Below, piece after piece: positions 57,496 through 64,000 of a stretch of 64,000 nucleotides of DNA. Positions within the stretch are counted from its first letter, which is position 1. Each line of letters starts with the position of its first letter. The DNA comes from Staphylococcus gallinarum (GTDB lineage: Bacteria > Bacillota > Bacilli > Staphylococcales > Staphylococcaceae). Location of the stretch: positions 620,001 to 684,000 of the forward strand of contig NZ_JXCF01000007.1 of the NCBI RefSeq assembly GCF_000875895.1. Reading direction: 5' to 3'. The position numbers and the translations under genes are program-made. The notes below the pieces were generated by a model. The model was not told where the DNA came from and ran no database searches. It saw nothing but the letters and a program-made list of their open reading frames with translations.

Positions 57496-57690
57496 TTAGA
57501 TCAGATCGTCTGTCGTAGTATTAAAAAATTCAGCTAAAATTTGTACTTCTTCGTTTCCTAATTTAACCTTCTTAGTCTCAATTTGTTTAATGACTTCAGG
57601 ACTTAATTTGGTATTATATAATGATGCTAAACGATTCGATAATTCTTCAATACTTAATCCAATCGCTTCTCTATTACTAAGTAAACTCAT
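57496..57690 (-). CDS. Small XRE-like helix-turn-helix protein
   Basis: This 64-residue protein looks like a stand-alone HTH: MSLLSNREAIGLSIEELSNRLASLYNTKLSPEVIKQIETKKVKLGNEEVQILAEFFNTTTDDLI. Helices at about 12-22 and 30-40 fit an XRE fold, and FFNTTTDDLI is a typical XRE tail, but there is no effector domain. The start uses an ATG 8 nt from GAGGGG. A promoter lies about 130 bp upstream and the leader is long. The target is unknown; it may regulate itself or its neighbour. Confidence 0.75.
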   Translation of the reverse strand: MSLLSNREAIGLSIEELSNRLASLYNTKLSPEVIKQIETKKVKLGNEEVQILAEFFNTTTDDLI

Positions 57691-58010
57691 AAGCACAGCC
57701 CCTCATACATATTATTTGATTGAAAATCAGTTAACATATTTATGACGTTTAATTCATTTAATATCTAAAAACCACCTTAAAAAATATGAATACAATTTAT
57801 ATTGTTCTCGTTAATATTTAATATAACTGTAATTACAAATAAATGCAAACTAAAATTTGATATTTTTTTTATAAATTCATAAGAAAGTTGACTTAATCCT
57901 TATAATTTTAGTCGGTTTTATTTATTTTAAAATGTATTAAAATAAATAGCAAGGTTAATTAGAAATTATTTTAAGATTTTATTACCCTCATTTTAAAATA
58001 CGAGAAACAA
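57691..58010. other. AT-rich region between the HTH gene and the Cof gene
   Basis: This very AT-rich gap holds the HTH promoter (57820-57848) and ends at the Cof terminator. Repeated ATTTA/TTATTT tracts occur, but no ORF longer than about 20 codons and no U-tract hairpin other than the one listed. Confidence 0.45.
57820..57848 (-). promoter_or_regulatory. Promoter for the small HTH gene
   Basis: TTGCAT (57843-57848) and TATATT (57820-57825) are spaced 17 bp on the minus strand and would give a leader of about 125 nt. Confidence 0.48.
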
Positions 58011-58053
58011 TAAAAAACAACTCACTTTTATTAAATCATTAAAGTGAGTTGTT
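58011..58053 (-). terminator. Terminator after the Cof-type phosphatase gene
   Basis: AACAACTCACTTT (58016-58028) pairs perfectly with AAAGTGAGTTGTT (58041-58053) over a 12-nt loop, followed by TTTTATTG on the minus strand. Confidence 0.85.
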
Positions 58054-58114
58054 TAAACTTAATTATATTTAATTTTCTTAAACAGTATTATCTAATAGTG
58101 ATTTAGTGGATTAA

Positions 58115-58912
58115 CTAATCATTAATTAATAATTGTAGCGTTTTTATTACTCCACTCTCATCATTATTTTTTGCAATTAAATTAGCTTGTGCTTTTAATT
58201 CCGGGTATGCGTTATCCATTGCGACTTTATATTTCGCAGCTTTAAATAGGTCAATATCATTTAATCCATCTCCAAAAGCAATCGTTTCTGAAATTTCGAT
58301 GCCTAAATGTTCTTGAATTTTATTTATAGTTGTTCCTTTATTGATTCCTTGCTTCGTAATATCAATCCAACTATCTTCTGAAGCAATGATATATACATTC
58401 TCATAACCTTTCGCAAGTAGTTGTGCAGTATATTTACATTTTTGTTGTGCATCATGTACTGTAATCTTTAAAAAATCATCTTTAATTTCTTCAAAACTTT
58501 CAATAAGGGTAACATTATGATAAGAACCACGAACAATTTGTAATTCGGAAGCATTCAAGTTATTTAATACAAATGCCGTCTCATCCGTACAGGCGATAAT
58601 TGTCTGTGTTTCATCTATATGTCTTAAATCATCTATTATCTTTTTCCCTAAACGATTCTCGATTGCAGCTTTATATAGTACTTGCTTGTTATATTTAATT
58701 TTAGTTGCGCTATCACCAATAATATATACATCATTCGTGTGTTCACCTATTAACGCCTCAACCCTTTCACACTGTTTTCCCGTACAAAAAACAAATTTAA
58801 TATCTTTTTCTGTCATTTGATTTTTGAGCAGGTGAAAACTTTCCCTATCAAAGGTACCTTCATTATTAAGAAATGTGCCATCCATATCGGTAACGACGAG
58901 CTTTAAATTCAT
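58115..58912 (-). CDS. Cof-type HAD-superfamily hydrolase
   Basis: This 265-residue phosphatase is of HAD subclass IIB. Motif I VVTDMDGTFLN (7-17) has the nucleophile Asp. A C2B cap lies in the middle (about 85-185). A lysine in KGTTINKIQEHLGI and the motif IV residues FGDGLNDIDLF follow. Such enzymes act on sugar phosphates, FMN or pyridoxal phosphate; the substrate cannot be told. The gene has its own promoter, which is overlapped by a perfect 20-bp palindrome, and its own terminator. Confidence 0.92.
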   Translation of the reverse strand: MNLKLVVTDMDGTFLNNEGTFDRESFHLLKNQMTEKDIKFVFCTGKQCERVEALIGEHTNDVYIIGDSATKIKYNKQVLYKAAIENRLGKKIIDDLRHIDETQTIIACTDETAFVLNNLNASELQIVRGSYHNVTLIESFEEIKDDFLKITVHDAQQKCKYTAQLLAKGYENVYIIASEDSWIDITKQGINKGTTINKIQEHLGIEISETIAFGDGLNDIDLFKAAKYKVAMDNAYPELKAQANLIAKNNDESGVIKTLQLLIND

Positions 58913-58944
58913 AGAACCCCTCCAACAATTAAATAGTTACAATT

Positions 58945-58964
58945 TTATTATACCGGTATAATAA
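58945..58964. repeat. 20-bp perfect palindrome over the Cof promoter
   Basis: TTATTATACCGGTATAATAA is a perfect palindrome centred on CCGG. It contains the -10 of the promoter on the minus strand and a mirror TATAAT on the plus strand. It is a strong candidate operator for a dimeric repressor; the regulator is unknown. Confidence 0.6.
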
Positions 58965-58975
58965 TCTGAACTCAA
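58947..58975 (-). promoter_or_regulatory. Promoter for the Cof-type phosphatase gene
   Basis: TTGAGT (58970-58975) and TATAAT (58947-58952) are spaced 17 bp on the minus strand, about 35 bp before the start. The -10 and half the spacer lie inside the palindrome at 58945-58964. Confidence 0.65.
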
Positions 58976-59004
58976 ACTATTTTTTTCTTTTATGAGTGTT
59001 CTAA

Positions 59005-59061
59005 TAAAAAAGACCTAACCCTAAGTTGCACATCTTTGATATGTTTCCATAGGTTAGATCC
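59005..59061 (-). terminator. Terminator after priA
   Basis: On the minus strand GATCTAACC.TA pairs with TA.GGTTAGGTC and is followed by TTTTTT. The loop is long, about 27 nt. It lies about 150 bp past the priA stop. The stretch between (59062-59211) contains no T-box or other leader signature that I recognise. Confidence 0.75.
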
Positions 59062-59211
59062 TCTATTACCATAATTTATTTTAATTATTTCAAGTCTTTC
59101 TGTAAGTCGGCAGTTGAATGAACTGTCTGTCCTTTTTTCTGGCCTTTTTATATTTTCGTTAACTCTCAAACCCCTTATAACTACTGACAACAAAGCATTT
59201 ATAACACTAAA

Positions 59212-61626
59212 TTACATCATCATATTAGGATTTATGTCAATTTTTAAAGACAACTTTTCTTTAATATATTGGTCATGATAATAATCATCTAAATATTTTA
59301 AGGCATTATGCAAAGCAATTTCACTTTTATATTTTACTAATATTTGAAAGCGATATTCGTTATTGATACGAGCTAAGGCCGCTGGAGATGGTCCAAGGAC
59401 AAATGCTTTTTCTGACAAATGTTGTAATAAAATCTGATGAATATGTTTTGATGCTTCCATTACTTTTTTCATATCCTTATGCGCAATCGTAAAATTAATT
59501 AAGAAAAAGTAAGGCGGATATTTTCCTAACTTTCTATAGTTCATTTCCTTTTCAAAAAAGGCCTGATAATCATTCGCTTGTACGTCTTTAATTGCATAAT
59601 GATCTGGATTATAAGTCTGAATAATGACTTGTCCTTCTTTCTCATGTCTGCCTGCACGACCAGAAACTTGTGTCAACAATTGATACGTCCGTTCACTAGC
59701 TCTGAAATCTGGCAGATTTAACATTGTATCAGCATTTAATACACCTACCAAGGTTATATTGGGATAGTCTAAACCTTTGGCTATCATTTGTGTCCCAAGT
59801 AAGATATCTCCATTACCAGCTTCAAAATCATTTAATAGTTTTTCATGTGCCCCTTTACGTGAAGTTGTATCGACATCCATTCTAATAATCCGGGCATCAT
59901 TAAAGGTATCTTGTAATAATTCCTCTACACGTTGTGTACCTGTACCAACTTGTCTAATATGTTCACTTTCACAACTCGGACAAATATGAGGTGCTGCTTC
60001 TTGATGTCCACAATAATGACATTTCAATTGATCCGTAGATTTATGATAAGTCAATGAAATATCACAATTCGGACATTGTGGCACATGACCACAATCCCTA
60101 CATAACATAAACGAAGCATAACCACGTCGATTCAAAAACAATACAATTTGTTCATTGCGATCTAATCTTAACTGGATTGCTTCTTTAAGTTCTGTAGAGA
60201 ACATCGAACGATTTCCAGAACTCAATTCTTCTCTCATATCTACAATATTTATTTCTGGCATAGCCTGTTGATTTACTCTATTCGGTAGTGAAAGTAGTTT
60301 ATAGACATCTTTTTCAGCACGGGCAAAGCTCTCTAAACTAGGTGTTGCACTGCCTAAGACAAGTGGACATTGATGATATTGACTTCGCCATTCAGCGATA
60401 TCACGTGCATGATATCTCGGATAGTCTTCTTGTTTATAAGAGGATTCATGTTCTTCATCAATAATGATCATCCCCAGTGATTTAAATGGCGCAAAAACGC
60501 TAGATCTCGCCCCTACACTTACACTTGCCTTACCGTCTCTAATCTTTTGCCATTCATCGTAACGTTCACCCTTTGACAAACCAGAATGAAGTACGGCTAC
60601 CTCATCACCAAATCTACGCTTAAATCGCAATACCATTTGAGGTGTTAACGCAATTTCAGGAACAAGCATCATTGCTTGCTTTCCTGATTGTAATACCTGT
60701 TCTATTGTTTGAAGGTATACTTCTGTCTTGCCCGATCCAGTTACGCCATGTAACAAGAATGTTCGTTGCGTTCCAGATTCAATAGTTTTGGAGATGGCAT
60801 CATATGCCGCTTGTTGATCTTGAGTTAGTTGTTGCTTCTTATCTTGTTCGAACACATTTGTTTCAAATGGATTACGTTCTACAATAGTTTCGAACTTTTC
60901 AATGTATCCTTTACGTACTAAAGTATCTACACTTGATTTCGAAAATCCCATCGCTTCAATATCTCTTAGTAGTACGATATGTTGACGTTCATCTGCAAGA
61001 TAAGCGTATAGTTCATATTGTTTCTTAGATTTTTCTAAAGTATTAAGAACGTGATCAATATCAATATTTTCGACGATACGAAGTGCTTTTTGCTTTTTCT
61101 TTTTCAAACTTTGCGATAATTCCGTGTGCTCTTGTATTACACCTTTTCTTAATAATGGCAATAATTTATCTAAATCACCATTTGCTTGTGCTGCCTTATA
61201 TAAATATTGGCCGCCATCATTAAATTGTTGCTTTAAGTGTTCTGGCAATTCATTTATTCTGTCTTCATTAACAATAAAATATTTTGTATATTTTGCCTTT
61301 ATCGCACTCGGTAACATGACCTCGAGCATCGAAATTCGCTTCGTTACAAAATAAGTATTAAACCAATCCGTCAACTCTATTAACTCTGGTGTTAATTCTG
61401 GCGTAATATCTTGGATTTCCTTTATTTCTTTTAACTTTGATATATCTATATCGTTATCTGGCTGTTCAGTAATTGCCATAATATAACCTTGTATTGTTCT
61501 AGGACCAAATGGTACTACAACACGCATACCAATTTGAATCATCGATTGCATTCTAGAAGGCACGAGATAATCAAAGGTGAAATCTACACTTTTAGAAGGT
61601 ATATCAACGATTACTTTTGCTATCAT
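59212..61626 (-). CDS. priA: Primosomal replication restart helicase PriA
   Basis: This 804-residue helicase restarts replication at abandoned forks. The N-terminal DNA-binding domain begins MIAKVIVDIPSKSVDFTFDYLVPS. Helicase motifs include LLHGVTGSGKTEVYLQ (Walker A), IIIDEEHESSYKQEDYPRYHARD, and LGSATPSLES. Two zinc sites lie in CRDCGHVPQCPNC and CHYCGHQEAAPHICPSC. It starts one base after the coaBC stop and is coupled to it. Confidence 0.97.
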   Translation of the reverse strand: MIAKVIVDIPSKSVDFTFDYLVPSRMQSMIQIGMRVVVPFGPRTIQGYIMAITEQPDNDIDISKLKEIKEIQDITPELTPELIELTDWFNTYFVTKRISMLEVMLPSAIKAKYTKYFIVNEDRINELPEHLKQQFNDGGQYLYKAAQANGDLDKLLPLLRKGVIQEHTELSQSLKKKKQKALRIVENIDIDHVLNTLEKSKKQYELYAYLADERQHIVLLRDIEAMGFSKSSVDTLVRKGYIEKFETIVERNPFETNVFEQDKKQQLTQDQQAAYDAISKTIESGTQRTFLLHGVTGSGKTEVYLQTIEQVLQSGKQAMMLVPEIALTPQMVLRFKRRFGDEVAVLHSGLSKGERYDEWQKIRDGKASVSVGARSSVFAPFKSLGMIIIDEEHESSYKQEDYPRYHARDIAEWRSQYHQCPLVLGSATPSLESFARAEKDVYKLLSLPNRVNQQAMPEINIVDMREELSSGNRSMFSTELKEAIQLRLDRNEQIVLFLNRRGYASFMLCRDCGHVPQCPNCDISLTYHKSTDQLKCHYCGHQEAAPHICPSCESEHIRQVGTGTQRVEELLQDTFNDARIIRMDVDTTSRKGAHEKLLNDFEAGNGDILLGTQMIAKGLDYPNITLVGVLNADTMLNLPDFRASERTYQLLTQVSGRAGRHEKEGQVIIQTYNPDHYAIKDVQANDYQAFFEKEMNYRKLGKYPPYFFLINFTIAHKDMKKVMEASKHIHQILLQHLSEKAFVLGPSPAALARINNEYRFQILVKYKSEIALHNALKYLDDYYHDQYIKEKLSLKIDINPNMMM

Positions 61627-61627
61627 G

Positions 61628-62836
61628 TTACTGCCACCTTGTCTCTAAACTGTCAATTATATGTTCTGCAAGGATAACCTTTTTCTCCTTACCTAAACTT
61701 AATGCATCGCCATCTTTAAAATACATCGTATAGTCATTATCATCTGAACTAAACCCTATTGTACGGTCTCCAACGTTATTTGCAATGATGACATCAGCAT
61801 TTTTATGTTGCAATTTCTTTTGAGCATATGCTTCTATATTCTGTGTTTCTGCTGCAAATCCAACTAAATATTGATGTGCTTTGTGTTCACCTAAATACTT
61901 TAATATATCTTGAGTACGCTTAAATGTTACTGATAAGGTACCATCTTGCTTTTTCAATTTATGTTCTAGTGGATCTGCAGGAGTATAATCCGAAACTGCC
62001 GCTGCTTTAAACACAATATCTTGAGCACCATAACGCGTTTTTACTGCCTGAAACATATCTTCCGCACTTTGGACAGAAACAAATGTAATACCTTCTGGTG
62101 GCGTTAAATGCGTAGGTCCTGATACCAATGTCACCTTAGCACCACGTTTAGCTAATGATTCAGCTAAAGCGTAACCAATTTTACCGGAAGAACGATTAGA
62201 GAGATACCTTACAGGATCTAATTCTTCAATAGTAGGCCCAGCTGTGATGAGCGCATGCTTTCCATTAAAACTACTGTCAGCCAAACTATTGTCAATTAGT
62301 GTCTCATCAAAGAACATATTTAAACGCTCAACAATTTGCAATGGTTCTTCCATACGACCTTTTGCAACATAACCACATGCTAAAAAGCCCTCGCCAGGCT
62401 CTAAAAATTGATAACCATCTGCACGTAAAATAGACATATTATGCTGGGTTCTTTTATTTTCATACATATGCACATTCATTGCTGGTGCTACAAATTTAGG
62501 CGTTTCTGTAGCTAACAATGTAGATGTTACCATGTCATCAGCAATACCATGCGCAAGCTTTGCAATTGTGTTAGCCGTAGCTGGTGCTACAACAATTGCG
62601 TCTGCCCAATCACCTAAAGCAACATGTTGGATTTCCTCTGGATTTTGTTCAATAAATGTACTGGTATATACTGGGTTTCTACCGATAGCTTGAAAGGCCA
62701 AAGGAGTGACAAATTCTTGGGCATGGTCTGTCAACATCACCCTAACATCATAATTTGCTTGAGTTAATTTACTCGTTAAGTCAATTGCTTTATATGCTGC
62801 GATACCGCCAGTTACAGCAAGTAATATTCGTTTCAT
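61628..62836 (-). CDS. coaBC: Bifunctional phosphopantothenoylcysteine decarboxylase/synthetase
   Basis: This 402-residue enzyme carries out two coenzyme A steps. The N-terminal CoaC flavoprotein half (1-185) has LAVTGGIAAYKAIDL, PATANTIAKLAHGIADD, PAMNVHMY and FLACGYVAKGRM with the catalytic Cys. The C-terminal CoaB half has LITAGPTIEELDPVRYLSNRSSGKIGYALA and FKAAAVSDYTP. The start is the ATG after GGAGGA, 12 codons inside the longer frame. It heads coaBC-priA, and a terminator separates it from rpoZ. Confidence 0.97.
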   Translation of the reverse strand: MKRILLAVTGGIAAYKAIDLTSKLTQANYDVRVMLTDHAQEFVTPLAFQAIGRNPVYTSTFIEQNPEEIQHVALGDWADAIVVAPATANTIAKLAHGIADDMVTSTLLATETPKFVAPAMNVHMYENKRTQHNMSILRADGYQFLEPGEGFLACGYVAKGRMEEPLQIVERLNMFFDETLIDNSLADSSFNGKHALITAGPTIEELDPVRYLSNRSSGKIGYALAESLAKRGAKVTLVSGPTHLTPPEGITFVSVQSAEDMFQAVKTRYGAQDIVFKAAAVSDYTPADPLEHKLKKQDGTLSVTFKRTQDILKYLGEHKAHQYLVGFAAETQNIEAYAQKKLQHKNADVIIANNVGDRTIGFSSDDNDYTMYFKDGDALSLGKEKKVILAEHIIDSLETRWQ

Positions 62837-62967
62837 TACAACGTTCCTCCAACTTATATAAAAATTGTTCATCCATGCCTATCAAATACTTAAAACTAAC
62901 TGTATTGATTTACATTGCACACATGCTCAGTTCATTACTCCATATTATACACAAATTATGGTTTAAA

Positions 62968-63004
62968 TAAAAAAAGCACACCTTGATGCCACATGGTGTA
63001 CTTT
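62968..63004 (-). terminator. Terminator after rpoZ
   Basis: On the minus strand AAAG.ACACC pairs with GGTGT.CTTT and is followed by TTTTATTT. A TATAAT for coaBC (about 62943-62948) lies directly downstream in transcription, with a weak -35. Confidence 0.75.
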
Positions 63005-63075
63005 AAAAATATACAATCAATCGTTTAAAAAGCTTGTATATACGTTATTATATTCATGAATAATTTAGAAAGTGA

Positions 63076-63278
63076 TTATTTAAATGTACCATCTGGGAAA
63101 ACATCCCCATTGGCAATTTCTTCTAATGCTTTACCTACTGGTTTTTTCGCACTATATTTTTCTAATAATGATGATTCAGGATGCTCATCAATTTCACGAG
63201 CACGTTTTGCAGCTGTTGTTGCAATTAAATATTTAGAATTAATCTTTGCAGTTAATTGGTTTAATGGTGGGTGTAACA

Positions 63279-63279
<1 letters not shown>
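63076..63279 (-). CDS. rpoZ: DNA-directed RNA polymerase omega subunit
   Basis: This 67-residue subunit helps assemble the beta-prime subunit. It shows the typical MLHPPLNQLTAKINSKYLIATTAAKRAREIDE start and KKPVGKALEEIANG. The start overlaps the gmk stop by one base, the usual gmk-rpoZ coupling. A terminator follows. Confidence 0.95.
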
Positions 63280-63905
<626 letters not shown>

Positions 63906-63942
63906 TTACGACCTCTCTAAGCTATACTTCTATTATTAACAC

Positions 63943-63951
63943 ATAATACCA
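63943..63951 (-). promoter_or_regulatory. Possible extended -10 promoter for gmk-rpoZ
   Basis: TGGTATTAT on the minus strand has the TGn extension and a near-consensus -10, about 40 bp before the gmk start. The -35 is poor. The rest of the window to 64000 is non-coding. Confidence 0.35.
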
Positions 63952-64000
63952 TATAAACCAATCCGTTGTATAGCATACTTTGCCACAAACTTCGCCCATG

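Larger units (their letters stand above)
58913..59004. other. Leader and promoter region of the Cof gene
   Basis: This stretch holds the ribosome site (GGAGGGG), the promoter and its palindrome, and the start of the priA terminator. A 67-codon frame here (58990-59193) is not credible: it runs through the terminator and has no ribosome site. Confidence 0.5.

Noticed and set aside
58990-59193. 67-codon minus-strand reading frame between the Cof gene and priA
   Set aside because: It has no ribosome site, runs through the priA terminator and has no recognisable sequence.
59062-59211. Possible T-box or S-box leader upstream of the Cof gene
   Set aside because: It is separated from the Cof promoter by the priA terminator and lacks T-box (GGTGG) or S-box core sequences.

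Overview
The window is a chromosomal segment of a low-GC Gram-positive bacterium, almost certainly a Staphylococcus. CodY, FapR, PrkC with three PASTA repeats, XerC, RpsB, Smc and FakA all read as staphylococcal orthologues, intrinsic terminators with U-tracts are everywhere, and the gene order matches the conserved staphylococcal block from gmk to frr. Against S. aureus order as I remember it, several things differ. No lytN/fmhC pair lies between dprA and sucD, an M4 metalloprotease sits between fapR and recG, sdaAB-sdaAA lies between fakA and recG, and a thiamine-riboswitch cassette lies between rpsP and ffh. This points to a coagulase-negative or other non-aureus species, which I do not name.

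Nearly everything is on the minus strand, so transcription runs from high to low coordinates. Reading that way: gmk-rpoZ, coaBC-priA, three separately controlled small genes (Cof-type phosphatase, small HTH protein, GNAT acetyltransferase), a def-like/fmt/rsmB/rlmN/stp/prkC operon, rsgA-rpe-thiN, rpmB (plus strand) divergent from the asp23-like/fakA pair, sdaAB-sdaAA-recG, an M4 protease (plus), the fapR-plsX-fabD-fabG-acpP lipid operon, rnc-smc-ftsY-ylxM-ffh, the riboswitch-controlled SDR/monooxygenase pair (plus), rpsP, rimM-trmD-rplS, two tandem YfhO-like membrane proteins (plus), rbgA-rnhB, sucCD, dprA, topA, trmFO, xerC-hslV-hslU-codY, rpsB, tsf, pyrH and frr. I see no tRNA, rRNA, CRISPR array, prophage or insertion sequence.

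Most of the window is core information processing: ribosomal proteins, tRNA and rRNA modification, protein export by SRP, chromosome handling, initiator formylation, and fatty-acid/phospholipid synthesis under FapR. The plus-strand genes are the islands. The strongest candidate for an undescribed system is at 24718-27051: a textbook TPP riboswitch with a terminator/antiterminator platform drives only a short-chain dehydrogenase and an NtaA/SnaA-type flavin monooxygenase. A thiamine-responsive two-enzyme oxidative pathway follows by inference, with unknown substrate. Thiamine pyrophosphokinase (thiN), which makes the riboswitch ligand, is also in the window.

Other points of note are a peptide deformylase homologue lacking the catalytic Glu and a metal-binding Cys, a perfect 20-bp palindrome over the promoter of the Cof phosphatase, cre-like sites at the sucCD and sdaAB promoters, a run of 8-nt gene overlaps in the fap operon, and structured RNA leaders before pyrH, tsf, trmFO and acpP.
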